DNA of 21,207 bases from a virus: positions 1-21,207 of IMG/VR virus record IMGVR_UViG_3300042987_002154. The stretch is one strand, 5' to 3'. Made by a program: the position numbers and the translations under genes. The notes under the pieces are model-generated. The model searched no databases. It was given only the letters and a program-made list of their open reading frames with translations, and was not told where the DNA came from. Below, one piece after another: positions 1 through 8,192 of this stretch; positions within the stretch are counted from its first letter, which is position 1, and each line of letters starts with the position of its first letter.

Positions 1-45
1 GATGTGATTGAAGAAGAACACATTTACATGATTGAGCGTGAGTAA
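1..45 (+). CDS. C-terminal end of an upstream gene (partial)
   Basis: Frame 1 is open from the left edge to a TAA at 43-45, giving 14 residues that end in MIERE. The next gene has an ATG one base after this stop, a spacing typical of the tight packing seen throughout the window. The piece is acidic and far too short to assign a function. It also argues against the upstream TTG (32) and GTG (38) starts for the methyltransferase, since those would lie inside this gene. Confidence 0.55.
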   Translation, partial: DVIEEEHIYMIERE

Positions 46-46
46 A

Positions 47-1045
47 ATGAACTATCGAATCATCCAAGGAGATTGTCGTGAAGCCCTCAAGCAGATCGAT
101 GCTGGTTCCGTGCATACCTGTGTCACTTCTCCTCCCTACTTCGGGTTAAGATCATATAACGGAGGAGAAGATGAAATCGGAACCGAGGATGAAGTCGAGG
201 AGTATGTCAATGCAATGGTTGATGTATTCCGTGAGGTTCGCCGTTGTCTTCGTGATGATGGCACTCTGTGGCTGAACCTCGGTGACTCCTACATGGCTCA
301 GAAGAATGTTGCTCCTCCACCACAGACAATCGGTGGGCAGCGCGACATGCCCACATTCATTCCTGGCAATCGCAGGGAGCAGAAGGGTCTGAAGCACAAG
401 GATCTCATTGGCATTCCTTGGCGCGTGGCATTTGCCCTACAGGCAGATGGTTGGTGGCTGCGTCAGGATATCATCTGGCACAAGCCGAATCCGATGCCCG
501 AATCGGTCACTGATCGCTGCACCAAGGCTCATGAATATATCTTCCTGCTCTCAAAGAAGTCTCATTACTACTATGACAATGAGGCAATCAAGGAGCCTCT
601 TGCTGAGGCATCTTTTGGTAGGGCTGAGAGAAAGAAGAAACTAATAGAGAGAACTGGTCTTGGTACATTGGGTAAGCAAGTTGATGATGGTGTTGATTCA
701 ACTCATGGATATGCTGGACTTGCGATGGGTAGAAATGGCAAGACAGGTTATTCCGATGATGGAATGAAGAACAAGCGTTCGGTATGGACGGTGAATACCA
801 AGGGCTACAAGGGAGCGCATTTCGCAGTATACCCAAAGAAACTTATAGAACCTTGTATTCTTGCAGGATGCCCTGAAGGCGGAACCGTCCTAGACCCGTT
901 CACGGGATCAGGCACGACTGCTGTTGTTGCTCTTGAGAACAATAGAAACTTTGTCGGTACTGAACTTAATCCCGAGTATATCAAGATTGCAGAGAATAGA
1001 ATCAAAGAAGAGATCCCGAATACCCTTGCCTCAGTCATGGGCTGA
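47..1045 (+). CDS. DNA methyltransferase, beta class (N4-cytosine or N6-adenine)
   Basis: This is a 332-residue S-adenosylmethionine-dependent DNA base methyltransferase. The catalytic motif IV (TSPPY, residues 27-31) comes before the AdoMet-binding motif I (DPFTGSGTT, residues 283-291), which is the beta-class order. SPPY rather than DPPY is most common in N4-cytosine enzymes, though some N6-adenine enzymes carry it. The stretch around residues 190-240 is charged and probably belongs to target recognition. I chose ATG 47 because it follows the upstream stop by one base; TTG 32 and GTG 38 are in-frame alternatives. No restriction endonuclease is visible beside it, so it looks like an orphan phage enzyme that protects phage DNA from host restriction or marks it; that role is inferred. 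It lies just upstream of the polymerase, whose putative promoter overlaps its 3' end. Confidence 0.9.
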   Translation: MNYRIIQGDCREALKQIDAGSVHTCVTSPPYFGLRSYNGGEDEIGTEDEVEEYVNAMVDVFREVRRCLRDDGTLWLNLGDSYMAQKNVAPPPQTIGGQRDMPTFIPGNRREQKGLKHKDLIGIPWRVAFALQADGWWLRQDIIWHKPNPMPESVTDRCTKAHEYIFLLSKKSHYYYDNEAIKEPLAEASFGRAERKKKLIERTGLGTLGKQVDDGVDSTHGYAGLAMGRNGKTGYSDDGMKNKRSVWTVNTKGYKGAHFAVYPKKLIEPCILAGCPEGGTVLDPFTGSGTTAVVALENNRNFVGTELNPEYIKIAENRIKEEIPNTLASVMG

Positions 1046-1053
1046 GGTATACT
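1026..1053 (+). promoter_or_regulatory. Predicted sigma70-like promoter, leaderless, for DNA polymerase
   Basis: A -35-like TTGCCT (1026-1031) and a -10-like TATACT (1048-1053) are 16 bases apart and are followed by TACCTAC and then the polymerase ATG. Transcription starting about 7 bases after the -10 would begin at the ATG. There is no Shine-Dalgarno at normal distance; the only GAGG ends 13 bases upstream of the ATG. The same arrangement precedes the helicase gene at 18142. It overlaps the end of the methyltransferase gene. Confidence 0.5.
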
Positions 1054-1060
1054 TACCTAC

Positions 1061-3595
1061 ATGAAGTTCTACACCAATGTTGCTATCCGTGGTAATCGTA
1101 TTCTTCATCGCGGCTACGAGAATGGACAGCCGTTCACCGAAGAGGAGGCTTACAAGCCCTCGCTCTTTGTATTGAGCAAGCGGTCGCAGACATGGAGGAC
1201 GCTCGACGGGAAGTATGTTGAGCCAATCGTGTTCGATTCCATCGACTCCGCACGGGAGTTCACGGACAAGTACAGCGATGTAAAGTCATATCCGATCTAC
1301 GGAAACACCGACTATCTGTATCAGTTCATCGGGGAGGAGTATTCCGATGAAATCAACTACAGCATGGATCAGATGCGTATCGCCTACATCGACATCGAAA
1401 CCGAGTCTGAGGAAGGATTCCCCAATATAACCACCGCGAACGAGAAGGTGAATGTCATCACCCTCATCTGCGGTACAAAGAAGTATACATTTGCTCTTGG
1501 CAAGGTTGACAAGTCCAAGATGCCCACTGACTTTCTTGTGAACCTCTATGAAAACGAGGAACAGATGCTTGGTGACTTCATGCTCACATGGCAGTCTCTT
1601 GGCATCGACATCGTGACGGGATGGAATGTCCAGTTCTTTGACATTCCATATCTTGTCCACCGAATGCAGAGGTTGTTTGGGGAATATTTCCCGAAGAAGT
1701 TCTCTCCGTGGGGAAAGTTGAAAGGGAGAAAAGTTGAGATCAATGGGCGCGAGAACATAGCCTATGACATTGTGGGAATCAACACCCTTGACTATTACGA
1801 CCTCTACAAGAAGTTCACATATGTAACCCGCGAGTCCTACAAACTCGACCACATCGCGTCTGTCGAACTTGGGGAGAAGAAGGTCTCGTATCAGGAACAC
1901 GACAACTTCGCGGATTTCTATCGCAACGACTTCACCAAGTTCGTGCAGTACAACATACAGGATACCATCCTTGTGCAGAAACTTGAGGCAAAGTTGAGGT
2001 TGCTTGAACTTGCAATCTCCCTTGCCTACTCTGCCAAGGTAAACATGCAGGATGTATTCTCCCAAGTACGGACTTGGGATCAGATCATCTATCACTATCT
2101 TCATGCAAAGAAGATCGTTATTCCCCCCAAGAAGAAAGGAAAGAAAGATGCGTCATTCGAAGGTGCGTATGTCAAGGATCCGCAGGTCGGTATGCATAGG
2201 TGGGTTGTGTCGTTCGACCTCGACTCTCTATATCCCCACCTCATCATGCAGTACAACCTGTCGCCGGAAACTAAGACAATGGAAGGTCTTAGAAGGGTCA
2301 TCACTCCCCAGTCTGTACTCAAGGGCGGTAAGGTCACTGAGGCTACGATCAAGGCGGCAGTCGAATCAAATCTCGTTCTTGCTGCGAATGGTACGACATA
2401 TCGACGGGATGTTCGCGGATTCCTTCCCGAACTCATGGAGAGCATGTATGAGCAGAGGAAGCACTATAAGAAACTCATGCTTGAGGCCAAGGCGCAACTC
2501 AAGAACGATTCTGATTCCCTTGACAAGGGAACTGTAGAGTCTCTGAAGAACCTGATATCCAAGTACCACAACTTTCAGTTGGTGCGTAAGATTCAGTTGA
2601 ACTCGGCATTCGGTGCAATCGGAAATGAGTGGTTCCGCTACTATGACGAGGAGATCGCTGAAGCCATCACACTGTCGGGGCAGTTGTCGGTGCAATGGAT
2701 AGAACGGGAACTCAACAAGTATCTCAACAAGGTGATTGGGAGCAAGGATGTGGATTATGTGGTTGCAATCGACACGGACTCTGTCTATCTCAATCTCGGA
2801 CCACTGATCGACAAGGTCATGCCGAACGAGACCGACGACAGGAAAATAACTTTATTCATAGACAAGATCTCGAATGATTCTATTCAGAAGGTCATAAACA
2901 AGTCATATGATTCACTTGCCGAGCACATGAATGCCTATGAGAACAAGATGCGAATGAAACGGGAGACGATTGCATCCAAGGGTATATGGACTGCCAAGAA
3001 GAGATACATGCTGAATGTTCGCATGGGTGAGGAGAATGTCTACCTAAAGGAGCCAGAACTCAAGATCATGGGTATTGAGACGGCTCGTTCATCCACCCCC
3101 GAGGTAGTTCGCAATGCTCTTAAGGATGTTATCTCAGTCATCATGAATGGGGATGAGTCCGCAGTGCATCGGTTTGTTGCCAAGTTTAGGGATGATTTCC
3201 ATGGACTTCCTGCGGAGAAGGTTGCATTCCCCCGAGGTTGCAATGGATTGTCTGAATATTATGACCCCAACAACATCTACAAGAAGGGTACTCCAATTGC
3301 AACCAAGGGTGCATTGATCTATAATAATGCCATTCGAAAGATGAATTTGACTGGAAAGTTTCAGGAGATTCGTGAAGGAGATAAATTGAAATTCCTTTAT
3401 CTCAATAGTCCAAATCCGATTGGAGAAAGGGTGATTGCTTTCAGTCGCAAGATCCCAGATGAATTTAGTCTTGGTGGTTTCATTGACTATGAGACTCAGT
3501 TTGAGAAGACATTTCTTGAACCACTGCGTACCATCCTTGGCGTTCTTGGATGGACGGATGAAAAGGTCGATAGTCTTGAAAGTCTCTTTGGCTGA
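1061..3595 (+). CDS. 43: DNA polymerase, family B, T4 gp43-like
   Basis: This is the replicative phage DNA polymerase with proofreading exonuclease, 844 residues, a little shorter than T4 gp43 (about 900). Exonuclease motifs are complete: Exo I DIE (111-113), Exo II WNVQFFD (188-194), Exo III YNIQD (297-301). Polymerase motif A is FDLDSLYP (385-392), motif B is K510 to NSAFG (514-518), and motif C is DTDS (571-574). Motif B has Phe where most relatives have Tyr. The C-terminus ends in SLESLFG, which resembles the sliding-clamp-binding tail of gp43; that is inference. The ATG at 1061 fits the N-terminus of the family and follows the putative leaderless promoter. It acts with the helicase, primase and recombinase encoded downstream. 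No intein or split is visible. Confidence 0.97.
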   Translation: MKFYTNVAIRGNRILHRGYENGQPFTEEEAYKPSLFVLSKRSQTWRTLDGKYVEPIVFDSIDSAREFTDKYSDVKSYPIYGNTDYLYQFIGEEYSDEINYSMDQMRIAYIDIETESEEGFPNITTANEKVNVITLICGTKKYTFALGKVDKSKMPTDFLVNLYENEEQMLGDFMLTWQSLGIDIVTGWNVQFFDIPYLVHRMQRLFGEYFPKKFSPWGKLKGRKVEINGRENIAYDIVGINTLDYYDLYKKFTYVTRESYKLDHIASVELGEKKVSYQEHDNFADFYRNDFTKFVQYNIQDTILVQKLEAKLRLLELAISLAYSAKVNMQDVFSQVRTWDQIIYHYLHAKKIVIPPKKKGKKDASFEGAYVKDPQVGMHRWVVSFDLDSLYPHLIMQYNLSPETKTMEGLRRVITPQSVLKGGKVTEATIKAAVESNLVLAANGTTYRRDVRGFLPELMESMYEQRKHYKKLMLEAKAQLKNDSDSLDKGTVESLKNLISKYHNFQLVRKIQLNSAFGAIGNEWFRYYDEEIAEAITLSGQLSVQWIERELNKYLNKVIGSKDVDYVVAIDTDSVYLNLGPLIDKVMPNETDDRKITLFIDKISNDSIQKVINKSYDSLAEHMNAYENKMRMKRETIASKGIWTAKKRYMLNVRMGEENVYLKEPELKIMGIETARSSTPEVVRNALKDVISVIMNGDESAVHRFVAKFRDDFHGLPAEKVAFPRGCNGLSEYYDPNNIYKKGTPIATKGALIYNNAIRKMNLTGKFQEIREGDKLKFLYLNSPNPIGERVIAFSRKIPDEFSLGGFIDYETQFEKTFLEPLRTILGVLGWTDEKVDSLESLFG

Positions 3596-3612
3596 AGTAA
3601 ATAGAATATTTT

Positions 3613-3660
3613 TAAATCGTTGATTGTCGGTATAACTATGCTAGAGTGTGTATAACCCCA
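3613..3660 (+). promoter_or_regulatory. Possible promoter region upstream of the 3678 gene
   Basis: The 82-base gap between polymerase and the next gene is the longest intergenic stretch in the window. It holds TTGATT (3620-3625), 16 bases, then TAGAGT (3642-3647), each four of six to sigma70 consensus, and two copies of GTATAAC (3630-3636 and 3650-3656). No clear hairpin terminator is visible. The match is weak; the gap length and the strong ribosome site that follows are the main reasons for listing it. Confidence 0.3.
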
Positions 3661-3663
3661 AAC

Positions 3664-3670
3664 AAAGGAG
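3664..3670 (+). promoter_or_regulatory. Ribosome binding site AAAGGAG
   Basis: AAAGGAG ends 7 bases before ATG 3678. It fixes that start over an in-frame GTG at 3648, which lies upstream of the site. Confidence 0.75.
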
Positions 3671-3677
3671 ACTGGAA

Positions 3678-3983
3678 ATGAATGTGAAGTTGATTAGACT
3701 GCGAACAGGTGAAATGCTTCTTGCTGATACCACCGACAATGGTGGAGCCTACAATCTCAAGAAGCCAGCATGGATTGCACAGGTAAAGTCTGGAGAATTT
3801 GCCCTCGTTCCTTGGCTTCCGCTGGCCAAGGAGGATGCTGTTGATATCTCCAAGGATAATGTGATCTATTGTGTCGAGCCTGAGACAGGAATTGAGAATG
3901 AGTACAATACTGCCTTTGGATCTGGTCTTGTGATGCCAAATAGTGGAGTCAAGCCAGTCAGCCTCAAGTTGTCAGGAGAGTAA
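3678..3983 (+). CDS. Small conserved phage protein between polymerase and uvsX
   Basis: A 101-residue soluble protein with no signal peptide or membrane segment. Its start [17 protein letters not shown], followed by short hydrophobic strands and an IYCVEPETG segment, predicts a small beta-rich fold. It resembles, from memory, small proteins found beside uvsX in T4-like cyanophages, sometimes likened to Sm-like folds; that comparison is not verified here. The strong AAAGGAG site selects ATG 3678. Its stop lies one base before the uvsX GTG, so the two are probably translated together, which suggests a role in replication or recombination. No catalytic motif is visible and no function is assigned. 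Confidence 0.8.
   Translation: MNVKLIRLRTGEMLLADTTDNGGAYNLKKPAWIAQVKSGEFALVPWLPLAKEDAVDISKDNVIYCVEPETGIENEYNTAFGSGLVMPNSGVKPVSLKLSGE
3974..3980 (+). promoter_or_regulatory. Ribosome binding site AGGAGAG for uvsX
   Basis: AGGAG (3974-3978) lies 6 bases before GTG 3985, inside the end of the preceding gene. It decides for the GTG start of uvsX instead of the in-frame GTG at 3943. Confidence 0.7.
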
Positions 3984-3984
3984 A

Positions 3985-5010
3985 GTGAACTTCCTAAAGC
4001 AGATCGTGAAGGAATCTGGCAACAAGTTTGCCAGCATCGTTGAGGATGGAATCGAAGGTGCAGATGTCGCGGGATTCGTTGACACAGGCTCCTATGCTTT
4101 CAATGCGCTTCTTTCGGGATCATTGTACGGAGGAGCAGCGGACAACAAGATCATCGCCCTTGCGGGTGAGTCTGCAACAGGAAAGACCTATTTCACCCTT
4201 GGGATTGTGGCGCAGTTCCTCAAGAACAATCCCGAGGGCATGGTTCTTTACTTTGATTCTGAGCAAGCCGTGACTTCAGATATGTTCGAAGGTCGCGGTG
4301 TGGATGCCAAGAGGGTTGCCGTGTTCCCTGTGGCTACCATTGAGGAGTTCAAGACTCAATGCGTGAACATCGTTGACAAGATTCTTGAGATGGACGAGAG
4401 CGACAGGAAGCCGATGATGATCGTCCTCGACTCGCTTGGAATGTTGTCCACCGAGAAGGAAGTCAATGATTCAGCGGAGGGCAAGAATGTTCGTGACATG
4501 ACGAGAGCGCAAGGTGTCAAGGCGACATTCCGAGTTCTTACGATGAAGTTGGGTAAGGCAAGGATTCCCCTTGTGATGACCAACCACACCTATGATGTCG
4601 TTGGTGCATATGTCCCTACGAAGGAAATGGGTGGTGGCAGCGGCCTGAAGTATGCCGCATCCACGATTGTATATCTTTCCAAGAAGAAGGATAAGAATGC
4701 AGATGGAGATGTAGTTGGAAACATCATCCATTGCAAGTTGTACAAGTCCCGTCTCACGAAGGAGAATCAGCAGGTCGATGTTCAGTTGAACTACGATACG
4801 GGTCTGAACCGCTACTATGGTCTGACCGAGATCGCACTCAACCACAACATCTTCAAGAAGATCTCTACGCGCATTGAACTTCCCGATGGCACAACGGCAT
4901 TTGAGAAGAACATCAATGAGAATCCCGAGAAGTATTTCACAGAGGAAGTGATGAAGCGGCTTGAAGAAGCCGTTGCCAAGGAGTTCAAGTATGGCGGATC
5001 GCAAGGTTAG
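3985..5010 (+). CDS. uvsX: UvsX-like RecA-family recombinase
   Basis: A 341-residue strand-exchange ATPase of the RecA/UvsX family; T4 UvsX has about 390 residues. Walker A is GESATGKT (61-68), Walker B is MMIVLDS (144-150), and TNHTY (199-203) is at the position of the RecA sensor before the DNA-binding loop. It would coat single-stranded DNA, pair homologous strands and support recombination-dependent replication with the gp41-like helicase and the polymerase in this window. I chose GTG 3985 because it follows the upstream stop by one base and has AGGAG at ideal distance; the longer frame from 3943 begins inside the upstream gene and adds residues unlike the family. Its last 20 bases overlap the first glycan gene. 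Composition is like the other replication genes. Confidence 0.95.
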   Translation: MNFLKQIVKESGNKFASIVEDGIEGADVAGFVDTGSYAFNALLSGSLYGGAADNKIIALAGESATGKTYFTLGIVAQFLKNNPEGMVLYFDSEQAVTSDMFEGRGVDAKRVAVFPVATIEEFKTQCVNIVDKILEMDESDRKPMMIVLDSLGMLSTEKEVNDSAEGKNVRDMTRAQGVKATFRVLTMKLGKARIPLVMTNHTYDVVGAYVPTKEMGGGSGLKYAASTIVYLSKKKDKNADGDVVGNIIHCKLYKSRLTKENQQVDVQLNYDTGLNRYYGLTEIALNHNIFKKISTRIELPDGTTAFEKNINENPEKYFTEEVMKRLEEAVAKEFKYGGSQG

Positions 5011-5683
5011 GATTCTCTGCAAGTTTCCATCCAGGTCACGACCAGAGAAGTTCAAGGAAGTATTTTCCCTGTACAAGAACATGGCATCTGGAAAGCACGA
5101 ATTTATTTTCGTGCTTTCTTTTGATTCTGATGATGAATCGATGAACAACGATGACATGAAGAAGTGGTTGTCTGAGCAGGGGGAGAATGTCCATTGGTTC
5201 TATGGAGACTCAACAACAAAGATATCCGCAGTCAATGCGGACATGGATCGTGGGTGGGAGTTCGATATCCTGCTGTTAGCATCTGATGATATGATTCCAA
5301 TCAAGCCTGGTTATGATGATAACATCGTCAAGGACATGCTTGAACATTTCCCCAACTTCGATGGAGTTCTTCACTATAATGATGGAATTCGTGGAGACAA
5401 ATTGAATACTCTTTGTATTCTTGGCAAGAAGTATTTCGACCAGTTTGGATACATCTATCATCCATCGTACATCAGCGTGTTTGCAGATAATGAGTTCACT
5501 GAAGTCAGCAATGCTCTTGGAAAAGCAAAGTACATCGACAAGGTAATCATACAGCACAGGTGGATGGAGCAGGGTAAGGATGCCCTCTATCAGAGGAATG
5601 AAAACCCTGCTCTCTATCAGAAGGATCATATGGTCTATTCATTGAGGAGGTCGAATGGCTATCCATACATCCCAAGGAACTAA
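4991..5683 (+). CDS. Glycosyltransferase-like protein, copy A of a paralogous pair
   Basis: A 230-residue protein resembling GT-A glycosyltransferases. It has an early strand [11 protein letters not shown] (7-17), then FVLSFDSDD (40-48) and LLLASDDM (94-101), where SDD could be the metal and sugar-nucleotide site. It is clearly related to the protein encoded at 9108: both share ASGKH, the spacing of the acidic motifs, FGYIYHP and a DALxQRN segment near the C-terminus. No signal peptide or membrane span is seen. ATG 4991 is preceded by AAGGAG (4978-4983) at 7 bases; an in-frame start at 4961 would overlap uvsX much further. It is the first gene of the glycan block and overlaps the end of uvsX by 20 bases, so it is probably co-transcribed with it. 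Donor and acceptor are unknown. Confidence 0.75.
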   Translation: MADRKVRILCKFPSRSRPEKFKEVFSLYKNMASGKHEFIFVLSFDSDDESMNNDDMKKWLSEQGENVHWFYGDSTTKISAVNADMDRGWEFDILLLASDDMIPIKPGYDDNIVKDMLEHFPNFDGVLHYNDGIRGDKLNTLCILGKKYFDQFGYIYHPSYISVFADNEFTEVSNALGKAKYIDKVIIQHRWMEQGKDALYQRNENPALYQKDHMVYSLRRSNGYPYIPRN

Positions 5684-6593
5684 TATTCTTGTAACTGGTG
5701 GAACTGGTCTTGTAGGATCATCGATTCCATTCGGTATCAAACCGACTCGGAAGCAGATGAATCTTCTTGATCGTCATTCTGTTTTGTCATATATCCAAAC
5801 ATATCCCGAGGTAGACACCATCATTCATGCCGCTGGTTTAGTTGGTGGAGTAAAGGGAAACTCAGACAGGATGTTTGATTTCTTGAATGAGAATCTCATG
5901 ATGGCTTGCAATGTCATGGAAGCCGTTGCCAAGATCGATCACATCAAGGAAGCCACATTCATCCTGTCAACCTGCATCTATCCGCAGGGGGTGGAGTACC
6001 CTGTGAATGCACACGATTTGCACAGGGGAGAACCTCATCCCACGAACTATGGCTATGCCTATGCCAAGAGAATGCTTGAGGTTGGTGCAAGGGCATTGAG
6101 GCAGCAGTATGGCAAGAAGGTACGCTGCATCGTACCATGCAATCTCTATGGTCCAAATGACAACTATGCCCTTGAGAGTGGGCATGTGATCCCGAGCCTG
6201 ATTCACAAATGCTATCTTGCCAAAAAGAATAATACTCCTTTTGTGGTATGGGGTAGTGGGAATGCAGAAAGGGAATTCATGTTTGCTCCAGACATTGGTA
6301 AGGTTCTTACTTCGATTCATTTAGATGGAGTCGAAACAAAGGACATCATGCTAGTTTCCGATGGTCGCCAGCATACCATAAGATCAGTTGTGAACCTCAT
6401 CTGTGAACACATGGGATACGACTTGGTCATCTATGACAAGACTAAGCCAGAAGGAATCATGAAGAAGCCTACCATCAACCATGACTTCATTGATTTTGTG
6501 GATAGGGCTGATATCTCGTTGACTTCATTGGAAGATGGAATATACTCTGCCATACAAGACTTCGTGAGGAGATATCCAAATGTCAGGATGTAA
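5655..6593 (+). CDS. fcl: GDP-L-fucose synthase-like epimerase/reductase
   Basis: An extended short-chain dehydrogenase (312 residues; E. coli Fcl/WcaG has 321). It would convert GDP-4-keto-6-deoxy-D-mannose to GDP-L-fucose by C3/C5 epimerisation and NADPH reduction. Visible hallmarks are the Rossmann motif GGTGLVG (15-21), the Ser/Cys of STCIYP (S105, C107), the catalytic YAYAK pair (Y134, K138), NLYGPNDNY (163-171) and H177 in GHVIP, which correspond to the Ser, Cys, Tyr, Lys and His known for this enzyme. GAGGAGG (5644-5650) precedes ATG 5655, and the gene overlaps its predecessor by 29 bases. The next gene supplies its likely substrate. ColC, which makes GDP-colitose, belongs to the same family, so a 3-deoxy substrate is possible given the RfbH-like gene downstream. 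Confidence 0.88.
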   Translation: MAIHTSQGTNILVTGGTGLVGSSIPFGIKPTRKQMNLLDRHSVLSYIQTYPEVDTIIHAAGLVGGVKGNSDRMFDFLNENLMMACNVMEAVAKIDHIKEATFILSTCIYPQGVEYPVNAHDLHRGEPHPTNYGYAYAKRMLEVGARALRQQYGKKVRCIVPCNLYGPNDNYALESGHVIPSLIHKCYLAKKNNTPFVVWGSGNAEREFMFAPDIGKVLTSIHLDGVETKDIMLVSDGRQHTIRSVVNLICEHMGYDLVIYDKTKPEGIMKKPTINHDFIDFVDRADISLTSLEDGIYSAIQDFVRRYPNVRM

Positions 6594-7581
6594 GACAGCA
6601 ATCATAACTGGTGTAAATGGACAAGATGGATCATATCTTGCGGAACTTCTCCTGTCTAAAGGCTATCGCGTGATAGGTCTCAAGCGCAGAACATCCACGA
6701 TAAACACGGGAAGAATCGATCACATCTATATCAGTGATAAGATTTCCCCCACACAGTTCAAGTTGCACTATTACGATCTGAGTGATGGCTCTGTGATTAG
6801 TAACTTGCTCTCCAAGTATCAACCCGATGAGTTCTACAATCTCGCTGCTCAGTCTCATGTCGCCGTATCATTTGAGGTTCCTGAGTATACCTCCGATGGA
6901 ATCGCTGGTGGAACTTTGAAGATACTTGATGCCATCAAGAACATCAGCCCAAAGACCAGATTCTATCAGGCATCATCTTCGGAGATGTTTGGAGACAGCA
7001 TGGACTACGGATCAAATGGTTACACGGAAGAAAGCAGGATGCTTCCTGTCTCACCATATGCCGTAGCCAAGTTGCATGCCCATCATATGACTCGCGTTTA
7101 CCGACAGGCATATGATATTCATGCATCTTCGGGTATACTATTTAACCATGAAAGTCCGCGCAGAGGTGAGACTTTTGTTACACGCAAGATCACGATGGCT
7201 GCTGCACGAATCAAACTTGGACTACAGAGCAAACTGCTTCTTGGAAATCTTGATGCAAAGAGAGATTGGGGATTTGCTGGAGATTATGTTGAAGCAATGT
7301 GGATGATGCTTCAACAACCCATCGGTGATGATTATGTGGTTTCCACGGGAAGGACATACAGCGTCAGGGAGTTTCTTGAGGTTGTATTCGATCATGCTGG
7401 GTTGGGTTCATATGAAAAGTATGTTGAAATTGATCCTCGCTTGTTCCGTCCAAATGAAGTTCCATATCTTCTTGGCGATCCCACGAAGGTAAGAAAGATT
7501 CTTGGATGGCAACCAAAGACCAGCATGGTTGGTCTAGCAAAAATGATGTATGACAGCGATCTTCAACTCATGAGTAAATAA
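6580..7581 (+). CDS. gmd: GDP-mannose 4,6-dehydratase
   Basis: A 333-residue extended SDR enzyme that makes GDP-4-keto-6-deoxy-D-mannose from GDP-D-mannose, the entry step to fucose, colitose, rhamnose and perosamine. The sequence has the typical NADP-binding GVNGQDGSYL (11-20), LAAQSHV (88-94), ASSSEMFG (131-138), SPYAVAK with Y160 and K164, the RRGETFVTRK segment (194-203) and NLDAKRDWGFAGDYVEAMW (223-241), all hallmarks of Gmd. It is slightly shorter than E. coli Gmd (373). ATG 6580 overlaps the end of the fcl-like gene by 14 bases and GAGGAG (about 6565-6570) provides ribosome binding. Adjacent gmd and fcl is the common arrangement in bacterial fucose clusters. Confidence 0.95.
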   Translation: MSGCKTAIITGVNGQDGSYLAELLLSKGYRVIGLKRRTSTINTGRIDHIYISDKISPTQFKLHYYDLSDGSVISNLLSKYQPDEFYNLAAQSHVAVSFEVPEYTSDGIAGGTLKILDAIKNISPKTRFYQASSSEMFGDSMDYGSNGYTEESRMLPVSPYAVAKLHAHHMTRVYRQAYDIHASSGILFNHESPRRGETFVTRKITMAAARIKLGLQSKLLLGNLDAKRDWGFAGDYVEAMWMMLQQPIGDDYVVSTGRTYSVREFLEVVFDHAGLGSYEKYVEIDPRLFRPNEVPYLLGDPTKVRKILGWQPKTSMVGLAKMMYDSDLQLMSK

Positions 7582-7583
7582 TA

Positions 7584-8192
7584 ATGCCAACACCAAAAGA
7601 TCAAGTTCTCTTCAGTGTACTGATACTATCGATCCCATCGCGTGTAGATAGATTCCTAATGCCTCTTTACAACAAGATGCTCCGACAGGCAGAGGGGCAT
7701 CCCGAGGTTGAGATACTTTGTCTTATCGACAACAAGAGCATGACGATTGGTGAGAAGAGACAGGCACTTCTTGACTCTGCAAGGGGTAAGTGGATTGGAT
7801 TCATGGACGATGATGATGGCATCTCAGATGACTACATCAAGAGTCTGTCCTATGCCATGAAGAACAATCCTGCCGATGTGATTACCTTTGATCAGCATTG
7901 CAGCGTCAATGGTGAGGAGTTCATGGTGAACTTCAGCATCAACAATCCACATCAGCCGTGGATTCCTGGTTCAGGGACAAAGAAGATACTTCGACCACCA
8001 TATCACATGTGCTTCTGGCGCAGCGAGATCGCCAAGAATGCCAGGTTCAAGCCATCATCCTATGGTGAGGATCTTGCATGGTGTATGGAGATGTACCCCA
8101 AGATCAGGACGGAGACCCATATAGATAAGGTACTCCACTACTATCAGTACAGCGACAGCACATCGGAGTCTATACAGTATGCTCGAAAATAA
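7584..8192 (+). CDS. Glycosyltransferase family 2-like
   Basis: A 202-residue GT-A fold glycosyltransferase, short for the family and essentially just the catalytic domain. It has the opening strand FSVLILSIPSR (10-20), the region IGEKRQALLDSARG where GT2 enzymes contact the nucleotide, the metal-binding cluster DDDD (75-78), and GEDLAW (161-166), which matches the catalytic-base ED motif of GT2 enzymes. No membrane segment is present. It starts two bases after the gmd stop with only a weak ribosome site (GAG in CATGAG), so translational coupling is likely. Its 3' end overlaps the GT15-like gene by 14 bases. Donor sugar unknown; a GDP-deoxysugar from the two preceding genes is a reasonable guess. 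Confidence 0.85.
   Translation: MPTPKDQVLFSVLILSIPSRVDRFLMPLYNKMLRQAEGHPEVEILCLIDNKSMTIGEKRQALLDSARGKWIGFMDDDDGISDDYIKSLSYAMKNNPADVITFDQHCSVNGEEFMVNFSINNPHQPWIPGSGTKKILRPPYHMCFWRSEIAKNARFKPSSYGEDLAWCMEMYPKIRTETHIDKVLHYYQYSDSTSESIQYARK

Noticed and set aside
1286-2104. Long antisense frame (272 codons) opposite the DNA polymerase
   Set aside because: It mirrors conserved polymerase codons, has no family features, and every supported gene is on the + strand.
2052-2537. Plus-strand frame of 161 codons inside the polymerase gene
   Set aside because: Rich in Arg and Ser from an out-of-frame reading; it lies entirely within conserved polymerase motifs.
3596-3677. Intrinsic terminator after the polymerase
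   Set aside because: There is a T-rich patch near 3609-3613 but no convincing GC-rich stem before it.
4471-5157. Antisense frame of 228 codons across uvsX and the next gene
   Set aside because: It crosses two well-supported genes on the other strand, and its sequence shows no domain pattern.
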